Source of the DNA: Bacillaceae bacterium OF18-1A
GTDB lineage: Bacteria; Bacillota; Bacilli; Bacillales; Bacillaceae_G
Length of the DNA stretch: 64,000 bases
Assembly (NCBI GenBank): GCA_027694045.1
Contig: JAQEWB010000006.1
Coordinates: 84,235 to 148,234, forward strand
Direction of reading: 5' to 3'
Shown piece by piece: positions 18,212 to 25,572 of this stretch (its first letter is position 1; each line of letters opens with the position of its first letter). A program made the position numbers and the translations under genes. The notes below the pieces were generated by a model. It had not been told where the DNA came from. It did not search any database and worked only from the letters and a program-made list of their open reading frames with translations.

Positions 18212-18262
18212 GTTATGTTGATTTTTTTGTGCAAAACTCTCATTTTATATACGAATTGGAGG

Positions 18263-18280
18263 TTGGTACGTATTTTGCAT
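18263..18280 (+). promoter_or_regulatory. Sigma-54 (SigL) -24/-12 promoter
   Basis: TTGGTAC followed by TTGCAT, with GG (18265-18266) and GC (18277-18278) separated by exactly ten bases as sigma-54 requires. It lies 91 bp upstream of the lipoyl-protein GTG and next to a divergent GAFTGA-containing activator. Confidence 0.82.
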
Positions 18281-18370
18281 AAATAATAGTTGAAGTCTCT
18301 AGAGGGGAATATGGATTTATAGGATATGCAACATTCTAGTGTCAATTAATAAGAAGGAGGAATTTATTAA

Positions 18371-18625
18371 GTGAAGACGGTTATAGAAAGCGTGTATAGT
18401 CCGTGTTATGGGAAAGTAGAGAAATTATTTGTTACTGAAAGTTCTTACGTATACGAGTGGGAGAAATTGGCGTTAATTGAAACAACAGATAAACAGAAAG
18501 TAGAAATTAAGGTAGGGATTAGTGGTTATATCGAATCGTTAGAAGTGATAGAAGGACAAGCTATCACTGATCAAAAACTATTAATAACAGTGAGGGATGA
18601 TCTTTTAATAACAGGTAGTGATTAA
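18371..18625 (+). CDS. Stand-alone biotin/lipoyl-attachment domain protein
   Basis: A GTG start ten bases after AAGAAGGAGG gives 84 aa. The fold pattern YSPCYGKVEKLFVTESSYVY, ALIET, then VGISGYIESLEVIEGQAI is that of a biotinyl/lipoyl domain. The hairpin reads ETTDKQK, and Lys41 in TDK sits where lipoyl domains carry the modified lysine. There is no biotin-type AMKM. It is the first gene behind the sigma-54 promoter, ahead of a RocE-like permease. A carrier domain alone beside amino-acid transport genes is odd; the partner enzyme is not in the window. Confidence 0.75.
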   Translation: MKTVIESVYSPCYGKVEKLFVTESSYVYEWEKLALIETTDKQKVEIKVGISGYIESLEVIEGQAITDQKLLITVRDDLLITGSD

Positions 18626-18675
18626 TGTAGGTGATATATTTTGCTCTTTTAAATTATTATTTTTTACCATAAAAA

Positions 18676-18689
18676 TAAAAACGCTTACA
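18676..18689 (+). promoter_or_regulatory. Candidate CcpA cre box upstream of the permease
   Basis: TAAAAACGCTTACA differs from the cre consensus TGWAANCGNTNWCA only at position 2. It lies 36 bp before the permease start, where CcpA binding could act as a roadblock or repress a local promoter. Confidence 0.5.
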
Positions 18690-18724
18690 TTAAATGGTGT
18701 GCAAAGTGAAAAGGAGGGATTTAT

Positions 18725-20146
18725 ATGATGGATCAAAACCAAGGATTAAAAAGGGAATTGAAAAGCAGGCACATATTTATGATTGCACTCGGAGGCGTTA
18801 TTGGTACAGGACTTTTTTTAGGTTCTAGTTATACAATTCATGAAGCTGGACCTGGAGGGGCAATTTTAGCGTACCTTGTCGGAGGATTTGTTATGTATTT
18901 AACGATGCTCTGTCTAGGAGAGTTAGCGGTTGCGATGCCTGATGCAGGATCTTATCAAACGTATGCTACAAAGCACATTTCTCCTGCAGCGGGTTATGTA
19001 GTGGGATGGATGTCGTGGCTAAACTGGTCGGCTACGATAGGTATTGAATTAATTGCAGTTAGTATTTTAATGAAACGATGGTTTCCTGATGTGCCGTCAT
19101 GGATTTGGTGTGTAGTATTTGCAGCGTTGCTCTTTGCTATTAATGCATTATCTTCGAAAAGTTTTGCGGAAGTTGAATTTTGGTTTGCGAGCATTAAAGT
19201 AATTACAATTATTGCATTTATTATTTTGGGCGGGGCAGCGATGTTTGGTTTTTTAGATATGAAAGGAAATGAACCGGCACCAATGCTTTCTAGCTTTACT
19301 GATTATGGTGGGTTGTTCCCAAATGGATTATCAGCCATTTTAGTTACGATGATTGCAGTCAATTTTTCCTTCCAAGGAACAGAACTAGTTGGTATTGCGG
19401 CTGGTGAAAGTGAAAATCCAGAGAAAACAATCCCAAAGGCAATTAATAATACTGTTTGGCGCATACTTGTTTTCTTTGTACTATCTATTTTTATTCTTGC
19501 AGGACTATTTCCTTGGCAGCAGGCAGGTGTAATAGAAAGTCCATTTGTAGTTGTATTTGATAAAATCGGCATTCCTTATGCGGCCGATATTATCAATTTT
19601 GTTATTATTACAGCGGTATTATCAGTTGCGAACTCAGGGTTATATGCAACCTCCCGTATGCTATGGTCTATGTCTAATCAAGGAATGATTAGTCCGATTT
19701 TTGGTAAGTTATCTAAAAACGGTGTTCCTATTTATGCATTGATTGTAAGTACAATCGTAGGTTGTCTATCGTTACTATCAGGTATTTATGCGGAAGATAC
19801 AGTTTATTTATGGTTGCTTTCCATTGCGGGGTTCGGAGCGATTTTAGTTTGGGCATCTATTGCTCTATCTAACTTATTAGCTAGAAGGTCATACATTAAA
19901 CAGGGCGGGGATGTTAAGGATTTGAAATTTAAAACACCATTGTATCCATTTGTACCACTTCTTGCATTAACATTAAATTTAACGGTTATAGTTGCCATGG
20001 CCTTCATTCCAGAACAAAGAATGGCATTATATTGTGGTATTCCATTTATGATCGTTTGTTTACTGTTTTATCGTGCGACAAAAAATAAGGGAAGTAAGGT
20101 AGAGCATATTGAAAAGGTAAATACAACAGAAGTAGAAAGCTTATAA
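18725..20146 (+). CDS. Amino acid permease, RocE-like (AAT/APC family)
   Basis: The 473-aa integral membrane protein has 12 predicted helices. The APC signature MIALGGVIGTGLFLGSS is near the N-terminus, then EAGPGGAILAYLVGG, and NFSFQGTELVGIAAGESENPEKTIPKAI in the middle. This is the AAT subgroup, which includes arginine/ornithine permease RocE. The context (RocR-like activator, sigma-54 promoter) favours a basic or related amino acid as substrate. AAAAGGAGG lies before the ATG pair at 18725/18728. The transcript ends in a terminator at 20161, though some read-through to the deacylase is likely. Confidence 0.88.
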   Translation: MMDQNQGLKRELKSRHIFMIALGGVIGTGLFLGSSYTIHEAGPGGAILAYLVGGFVMYLTMLCLGELAVAMPDAGSYQTYATKHISPAAGYVVGWMSWLNWSATIGIELIAVSILMKRWFPDVPSWIWCVVFAALLFAINALSSKSFAEVEFWFASIKVITIIAFIILGGAAMFGFLDMKGNEPAPMLSSFTDYGGLFPNGLSAILVTMIAVNFSFQGTELVGIAAGESENPEKTIPKAINNTVWRILVFFVLSIFILAGLFPWQQAGVIESPFVVVFDKIGIPYAADIINFVIITAVLSVANSGLYATSRMLWSMSNQGMISPIFGKLSKNGVPIYALIVSTIVGCLSLLSGIYAEDTVYLWLLSIAGFGAILVWASIALSNLLARRSYIKQGGDVKDLKFKTPLYPFVPLLALTLNLTVIVAMAFIPEQRMALYCGIPFMIVCLLFYRATKNKGSKVEHIEKVNTTEVESL

Positions 20147-20160
20147 TTTGGATTCATTTC

Positions 20161-20193
20161 GAGACTGTAAAATTGTAAACAGTCTCTTTTTTT
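20161..20193 (+). terminator. Terminator between permease and M20 deacylase
   Basis: GAGACTGT pairs with ACAGTCTC around a 10-nt loop, then seven T. The stem is moderate, so partial read-through is possible. Confidence 0.75.
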
Positions 20194-20241
20194 GTGAAAA
20201 TAAAGTTGGAAACATACTACGTATGTAAAGGGGAATTAGCG

Positions 20242-21516
20242 ATGAATCCAGAAGTTTCGCAGTTGTTAAAACAAATAGATGTAAGGAAAGAAGAATTGCT
20301 AGAACTTACAAAAACATTAATCCGTTTTGAAACACCAGCACCACCGGCGAGAAACACAAATGAGGCACAAGAATTTGTTGCGGATTTTCTAAGAAAACGA
20401 AATTTCAGTGTTGATAAATGGGATGTATATCCGAATGACCCGAACGTTGTTGGGGTGAAAAAAGGAATAGAAAGTGACACACATAAAAGTCTTATTATTA
20501 ATGGACATATGGATGTAGCTGAAGTGTCAGCAGATGAGGCGTGGGAAACAAATCCGTTTGAGCCATTTATAAAAGAGGGTTGGTTAGTTGGACGCGGTGC
20601 AGCTGATATGAAAGGTGGATTGGCTGGAGCATTATTTGCTATTCAGCTTTTACAAGAAGCGGGCATTGAACTGCCTGGTGATTTAATTTTTCAATCAGTA
20701 ATTGGGGAAGAAGTTGGAGAAGCTGGCACGCTTCAATGCTGTAAAAGAGGTTACGACGCTGATTTTGCAGTAGTAGTGGACACAAGTGATTTACATATGC
20801 AAGGGCAGGGGGGCGTAATCACCGGCTGGATTACTGTGAAAAGCCCTCAAACATTTCATGATGCAACACGTAGACAAATGGTTCATGCCGGTGGACGTTT
20901 ATTTGGAGCAAGTGCGATTGAAAAAATGATGAAAATTGTGCAAAGCTTACAAGAATTAGAGCGCCACTGGGCAGTTATGAAAACATATGAAGGCTATCCG
21001 TCTGGAACAACGACAATTAACCCGGCTGTTATTGAAGGAGGACGTCATGCAGCGTTTATTGCGGATGAGTGCCGTTTATGGATAACTGTGCACTTCTATC
21101 CAAATGAAACGCATGAACAAATAATAAAAGAAATTGAAGAATATATTGGGAAAGTAGCAGCTGCCGATCCATGGTTAAGTGAAAATCCACCACAATTTAA
21201 GTGGGGGGGAGAATCGATGATTGTGGATCGCGGTGAAATCTTCCCTTCTTTAGAAATAGATAGTGAACATATAGCTATAAAGACTCTTAGTTCGGTACAT
21301 GAATCTATTTTATTTAAAAATGCAGTTTTGGATATGTCTGCAACGGTAACAGATGGTGGATGGTTTAGTGAATTTAACACTCCAGCTGTTATTTATGGAC
21401 CAGGTACACTAGAAGAAGCACATTCTGTAAATGAGAAAGTTGAAGTTGAACAGTTAGTTGAATTTACAAAAGTGATAACGGCATTCATATATGAATGGTG
21501 TCATACGAAAAAATAG
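20242..21516 (+). CDS. M20 metallopeptidase / N-acyl amino acid deacylase (ArgE/YodQ-like)
   Basis: Starting at ATG 20242 behind AAGGGGAA gives 424 aa; the frame is open from 20194 without a ribosome site. M20 zinc-ligand motifs are present: NGHMDVAE, GRGAADMKGG, GEEVGEAG and the VVDTSDLHMQG segment, with a lid domain in the middle and EEAHSVNEKV at the end. It is close in layout to acetylornithine deacetylase and YodQ. Together with the RocE-like permease it could free an amino acid from an N-acyl derivative after uptake. The exact substrate is unknown. Confidence 0.85.
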   Translation: MNPEVSQLLKQIDVRKEELLELTKTLIRFETPAPPARNTNEAQEFVADFLRKRNFSVDKWDVYPNDPNVVGVKKGIESDTHKSLIINGHMDVAEVSADEAWETNPFEPFIKEGWLVGRGAADMKGGLAGALFAIQLLQEAGIELPGDLIFQSVIGEEVGEAGTLQCCKRGYDADFAVVVDTSDLHMQGQGGVITGWITVKSPQTFHDATRRQMVHAGGRLFGASAIEKMMKIVQSLQELERHWAVMKTYEGYPSGTTTINPAVIEGGRHAAFIADECRLWITVHFYPNETHEQIIKEIEEYIGKVAAADPWLSENPPQFKWGGESMIVDRGEIFPSLEIDSEHIAIKTLSSVHESILFKNAVLDMSATVTDGGWFSEFNTPAVIYGPGTLEEAHSVNEKVEVEQLVEFTKVITAFIYEWCHTKK

Positions 21517-21527
21517 ATTGGCATGTT

Positions 21528-21563
21528 GAAATCGTACAGGTATGTAGCTTGTACGATTTTTTT
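21528..21563 (+). terminator. Terminator after the M20 deacylase
   Basis: AAATCGTACA pairs with TGTACGATTT, then a long T-run. Confidence 0.85.
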
Positions 21564-21566
21564 CTT

Positions 21567-21611
21567 AAACTATTTCAGAGTTAACATCAAAACAACTGAA
21601 ATAGTTTTTAT
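21567..21611 (-). terminator. Terminator of the XRE-DUF1232 gene
   Basis: AACTATTTCAG pairs with CTGAAATAGTT, placed just past the minus-strand stop codon. Confidence 0.78.
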
Positions 21612-21615
21612 TTTT

Positions 21616-22269
21616 CTATGTTTTTCGTTTTATCTCAATTAATTTCTCTTTTGCTAACTTAACAGCAATCGCATCATCTAAATAACCAATGGGAAAGAGA
21701 TAATCAGGAATAATGTCTGTTGATAAAATAAAATATAGCAATGCGCTTCCTAAAATTGCACGTTCTTCTTTTGAAATGGTTTTAGTGCAAAATTGTTGAT
21801 ACATATCTGTTAATTGCTCAATGAAAGGACCAGCACTATCAATTTGTTCTAGCTTACTTGCGAAACTTTCATGAATGCGTTTTTCCCCCTCTGTTGTTTG
21901 GGCATAGCGCTCATAGTTTTCAAGTTCTTGTTTTACACGAGTGGTTGTGTACTCGAAATCGAATAAGTTAGATGATTGCAGCGTTTGCTGAATTGTATCA
22001 AGAGATGCGTACATATCCGTTTTTTCTTTATTTACATGAGGCGAATTAGGATACATCTCATCAAATAATAATTGAGGTGGAACTTGAAGACATTCTGCAA
22101 ATTTTTGTAGATGCTTTTGTTTTGGAGGTTGTTTACCATTCATAATTCTTGAGATTGTTGCAGGGTCAATATTTGTAAGTATTCCTAGTTGTCGCATGGA
22201 TAAGGCACGTTCTTTTAAAAGCTTTTTTATTAATGTACTCAGCCGCTCATTTGGATTTTCTTTAGCCAT
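21616..22269 (-). CDS. XRE-family regulator fused to a DUF1232 (YkvA-like) domain
   Basis: The 217-aa protein has an N-terminal helix-turn-helix (about 16-70: SMRQLGILTNIDPATISRIM) and a helical linker. The C-terminal segment FILSTDIIPDYLFPIGYLDD (about 180-200) is the hallmark of DUF1232. DUF1232 proteins are usually short and often membrane-associated; their role is unknown. The fusion suggests a DNA-binding protein that senses through DUF1232. Targets are not known. A bcr1-like repeat lies directly upstream, in its promoter region. Confidence 0.82.
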   Translation of the reverse strand: MAKENPNERLSTLIKKLLKERALSMRQLGILTNIDPATISRIMNGKQPPKQKHLQKFAECLQVPPQLLFDEMYPNSPHVNKEKTDMYASLDTIQQTLQSSNLFDFEYTTTRVKQELENYERYAQTTEGEKRIHESFASKLEQIDSAGPFIEQLTDMYQQFCTKTISKEERAILGSALLYFILSTDIIPDYLFPIGYLDDAIAVKLAKEKLIEIKRKT

Positions 22270-22292
22270 AGTGTGAGCACTCCTTTTTTTAT

Positions 22293-22396
22293 CTCGCTAT
22301 TTGTGGGAGTCTTACTGTCCGTAAGAGCCCGATTGGTGAGGGTTGATAATCAATGGGGGATGAAGAATTCTCCTACTGATTAACGTTTCACTTTAT
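22293..22396 (+). repeat. bcr1-like repeat, internally shortened copy (about 104 bp)
   Basis: It lies between TTTAT at 22288-22292 and TTTAT at 22392-22396. It starts CTCGCTATTTGTGGG like the long copies, then jumps to CTTACTGTCCGTAAGAGCCC, so about 50 bp of the middle are missing. The 3' hairpin and the terminal GTTTCACTTTAT are kept. Confidence 0.8.
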
Positions 22397-22504
22397 TGTT
22401 GAAAAAATGTTGAGCATTTATTACAAGTATATGAAACAGACAGGCACAGTTGCTCAACATTTTCATAATATGCATTGAAAAGTGAGAAAAAGAGGTGACT
22501 GTTT

Positions 22505-23116
22505 ATGAGTACGGCAGGTCTATTTTCAATTTTTTTAATCGGGATTGCTTCTAATTTAGATAATGCAGGCGTTGGGATTGCATATGGTATTCGTAAAATT
22601 AGAATTTCGTGGTTTAACAATTTTATCATCGCATTTTTTGGTTTTTTATTTACATTATTAGCTGGATTTTTTGGGAATTGGATTGCGTTATTTATTTCAG
22701 AGTTTACAGCAAATCTGGTTGGTGCAATCGTTTTAGGGGTAATTGGAGTGTTTATTTTATGTCAGCCATTTTTGAGTAAAAAAGAAACGATAGAATCTGA
22801 AGATGATAGTGTACTTATAGGGATTTTACGAGATCCAGAAAAAGCGGATTTTGATGGTTCTAAAACAATTAGTTTTTCTGAAGCGATTGTGTTAGGAGTG
22901 GCCTTATCTATTAATAATATTGCAGGTGGTTTTGATGCCGGAGTAACAAATTTGAACCTGTGGCTGACAGCTACTATTTCTGGAGTGTTTAGTTTCATTT
23001 GTATTAGTGGTTTTGCGTATGTAGGAAAACGATTTTTAGCCGAATATTTAGGGAAGTGGGCGACTATAATTGCAGGGGTGTTATTAATTCTTATAGGGAT
23101 TGATCAGTTATTGTAA
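22505..23116 (+). CDS. ytaF: Sporulation membrane protein YtaF (MntP-like)
   Basis: The 203-aa membrane protein has six helices in two related halves, each with an SNLDNAGVGIAYG or SINNIAGGFDAG motif, typical of the MntP/YtaF group. YtaF is a sporulation-associated membrane protein in B. subtilis; relatives export Mn2+, and the acidic and Asn residues in the repeats could bind a metal. AGAGGTGA lies before ATG 22505. It is a single gene, with a bcr1-like repeat in the shared upstream region. Confidence 0.88.
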   Translation: MSTAGLFSIFLIGIASNLDNAGVGIAYGIRKIRISWFNNFIIAFFGFLFTLLAGFFGNWIALFISEFTANLVGAIVLGVIGVFILCQPFLSKKETIESEDDSVLIGILRDPEKADFDGSKTISFSEAIVLGVALSINNIAGGFDAGVTNLNLWLTATISGVFSFICISGFAYVGKRFLAEYLGKWATIIAGVLLILIGIDQLL

Positions 23117-23225
23117 AAATACAACGTTCGAGCATTTCCTCGGAAATATTTGAATGAATTGCATATATCGACAGCGGTTATCGATCTCTTTTGATAAAAA
23201 TAGATATGTAACGTCTTTAAACATT

Positions 23226-23252
23226 AAAAGCACCTGTATAGGTGCTTTTTAG
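23226..23252 (-). terminator. Terminator of the DUF3969-like gene
   Basis: AAAAGCACCT pairs with AGGTGCTTTT over 4 nt, at the minus-strand 3' end. Confidence 0.8.
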
Positions 23253-23590
23253 CGTATATCTTCAATTAACTGTTCCGATTCTTCATACATAGTGTATTCG
23301 CTTAGAACTTGGATGCAAAGCCATTTTAGTTCTTCAATACTATGCTCAAGTTCCTCAGGAAGTACATGATGAATGTCTTCAAGTCCCATTCCAAAATGAA
23401 CAAGTTCAAGTACTTGATCATCAATGTTTCGATCCATTAGTAGTTCAAGTACTTCTAAATTGAATATGTATCGGTGAGCTTCATCGAGTGAAACAACTTT
23501 TAATTTTAAACTTTCAACGATACTCAATATAAAAAGAAGAATTGTTTTTTCAAGAACAGGTTGTTTCTCCATTTGAAATATAAGTTTCAT
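23249..23590 (-). CDS. DUF3969-like cytoplasmic protein
   Basis: The 113-aa acidic, helical protein has a conserved-looking core, ILLFILSIVESLKLKVVSLDEA, and a second block, VLELVHFGMGLEDI. This fits the DUF3969 family, which has no known function. A leucine-rich N-terminal helix suggests dimerisation. GAGGTG lies upstream of the ATG. Confidence 0.7.
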   Translation of the reverse strand: MKLIFQMEKQPVLEKTILLFILSIVESLKLKVVSLDEAHRYIFNLEVLELLMDRNIDDQVLELVHFGMGLEDIHHVLPEELEHSIEELKWLCIQVLSEYTMYEESEQLIEDIR

Positions 23591-23656
23591 CTTTTACACC
23601 TCCACATATAGCGCTAGGTTGTACTATATTATTTCGAAATGAAAGTAAATATGCAT

Positions 23657-23694
23657 ACTAAAAAAGTTACTTGGCATCAAGTAACTTTTTAGTA
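23657..23694 (-). terminator. Terminator downstream of the 181-aa membrane protein gene
   Basis: CTAAAAAAGTTACTTG pairs with CAAGTAACTTTTTAG over GCAT; usable on either strand. Confidence 0.8.
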
Positions 23695-23720
23695 CAGGAA
23701 TATAGTTAATAACAGTTAGA

Positions 23721-24266
23721 TTACAGCTTTATTTTACTTGAATTTGCTAGGCGGATTTTATGCATTACGATGGAAATCCAAACAGATAATAGTGAAATTA
23801 GCAAGGCAAATACAATATAATCTGGATTTTCGAATTCTGAGAAAAGACTTTTAAGAGATTTTTCCTTATTAATGAATACCCCGAAGGATAATTGATAAAG
23901 TGTTAAATATATTGTTGTCCATTGGATGAAATATTCAGCTACTTCAAATAAATCTACTGTTAAATCTATGAAACGCTCAAATAAACGGATGACGAAAAAT
24001 AATACAATAGATGTTAATAAAATAGCAATGAAGGAGAGATAAACAACGGAATCAACTTCTACTTTTCCAAGTTTGAATTTAAGAAAGAAGGATAACAAAA
24101 TAGCAGTAGCAATAATAAGTATAAGTGATGTAATACATAAAAGAATTAAAAAGAAAATAGAGGTGATATACGTTTTAGCTTTATGTAAGTGTAATTTGTG
24201 GTAAGTTAAATATCCAATGCAAATGAGTAATATTCCAATAGTAGCTAAGTAAAAAAATGTATACAT
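23721..24266 (-). CDS. Uncharacterised integral membrane protein
   Basis: The 181-aa protein has about five hydrophobic helices, a basic first loop (YHKLHLHKAKTY) and a central charged segment (RLFERFIDLTVDLFEVAEYF). I do not recognise a family with confidence. AAAGGAA precedes the ATG, and a terminator lies downstream. It sits between the DUF3969-like gene and glutaminase, all on the minus strand but each with its own terminator. Confidence 0.75.
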   Translation of the reverse strand: MYTFFYLATIGILLICIGYLTYHKLHLHKAKTYITSIFFLILLCITSLILIIATAILLSFFLKFKLGKVEVDSVVYLSFIAILLTSIVLFFVIRLFERFIDLTVDLFEVAEYFIQWTTIYLTLYQLSFGVFINKEKSLKSLFSEFENPDYIVFALLISLLSVWISIVMHKIRLANSSKIKL

Positions 24267-24290
24267 GTTAAATTCCTTTCAGCTTCATTT

Positions 24291-24323
24291 TAAAGAAAAG
24301 TGCTATAAAGGCACTTTTCTTTA
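24291..24323 (-). terminator. Terminator of glutaminase
   Basis: AAAGAAAAGTGC pairs with GCACTTTTCTTT and overlaps the gene end. Confidence 0.88.
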
Positions 24324-25250
24324 AAAAATACTCCAACCTTCTTGTGCAGAAAGGAGTTCAAGAATTTTAAAACCAGCAATACTATTTCCGTTTGCATCTA
24401 AAGCTGGGCCAAAGATACCAATCCCCATTTCGCCTTTTACGCAACCGAAAATGCCACCTGCTACGCCACTTTTTGCGGGAATACCAACACGGATTGCAAA
24501 TTCACCAGATTCATTATACATACCGCATGTAACCATAAATGTTTTGCAGATTTTTGTAATATGTTTAGGGATGATTTGTTTCTTCTTATATGGATCATAC
24601 CCATCCATTGCAAAAATTAAGCCAATACGTGCTAAATCGATACAGTTTACTTCAACTGCACATTGACGAGTGTATAAGTCCATAAGTTCTTCAATATCAC
24701 AATCGATAATGCCATTTTGCTTCATATAGTAACAAAGTGAACGATTTAAATAAGCTGTTTCTAGCTCTGAATTGGCAACTTTAGAAGAATAATTGATAGT
24801 AGGATTATCTGTTATTTCACGTACAAAATGAAGAATACGCTCCATTTTTTCTTCGTTATCTTTTCCTGCTAACATGCTTGTAATAGCTAGTGCCCCTGCA
24901 TTAATCATTGGATTAAGTGGTTTGGAGGGACTTGTTGTTTCTAGTTTAATAATAGAATTAAATGGGTCACCAGTTGGCTCCATACCAACTTTAGAAAATA
25001 CATATTCTTCACCACGATCTAAAAGGGCAAGCGCAAGTGTAATTACTTTGGAAATACTTTGAAGAGTAAATAGTGTTTGTGAGTTGCCAGCATGGATATA
25101 TTCTGTTTCTTTATGGAAAATGGCAATCCCTAAATCATCTGGATTTGCATTTCCTAGTTCGGGGATATAAGTAGCAAGTTTACCTTTTTTCGTATATGGT
25201 TTTACTTGTTCTAACAACTGTTGTAAGTTGTTTGTTTCAATGCACTGCAT
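24321..25250 (-). CDS. glsA: Glutaminase
   Basis: Glutaminase hydrolyses L-glutamine to glutamate and ammonia and belongs to the serine-dependent beta-lactamase-like fold. The 309-aa length is standard. The catalytic SxxK is in TLQSISKVI, with [19 protein letters not shown], the [11 protein letters not shown] tyrosine and [19 protein letters not shown] near the end. It can supply glutamate or ammonia for pH homeostasis. Bacilli carry two paralogues. AGGAG lies before the ATG. Confidence 0.94.
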   Translation of the reverse strand: MQCIETNNLQQLLEQVKPYTKKGKLATYIPELGNANPDDLGIAIFHKETEYIHAGNSQTLFTLQSISKVITLALALLDRGEEYVFSKVGMEPTGDPFNSIIKLETTSPSKPLNPMINAGALAITSMLAGKDNEEKMERILHFVREITDNPTINYSSKVANSELETAYLNRSLCYYMKQNGIIDCDIEELMDLYTRQCAVEVNCIDLARIGLIFAMDGYDPYKKKQIIPKHITKICKTFMVTCGMYNESGEFAIRVGIPAKSGVAGGIFGCVKGEMGIGIFGPALDANGNSIAGFKILELLSAQEGWSIF

Positions 25251-25572
25251 AGTACCAACGCTCCTATTTCGAATTAACTAAGTTTACTTTTCCCGATATG
25301 CTCGGAAATAAATAATAACATGAAAAAGTGGAATGATAAAACGAAAGTTAATTGTGCTATAATAAGTTTTTTTGCCTGTATATTGTGTAGTCAATAAGGA
25401 GAATTTTCCTTTTATATAACAGTTTGGAAATAGAAAACTTATCCATAAAAAGTTCAAAATAAAAACTACACATCTATACAACTATATGTTATTATGGTTA
25501 TGTAATGGAAAGCGTTTTCTAAAGCGTATTTATAATGATAACGATTTCATAAACTTGATAGGGGGAATTAAA
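25251..25572. other. Intergenic region between glutaminase and nagP
   Basis: This gap of 322 bp between divergent genes is AT-rich and holds their promoters. Apart from the cre-like site at 25506 I see no structured RNA. I looked for a GntR/NagR operator and did not find one I could support. Confidence 0.6.
25506..25520 (+). promoter_or_regulatory. Candidate CcpA cre box upstream of nagP
   Basis: TGGAAAGCGTTTTCT matches the consensus WTGAAARCGYTTWNN with one mismatch and lies about 53 bp before the nagP start. Catabolite repression of a secondary sugar PTS is expected. Confidence 0.5.
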
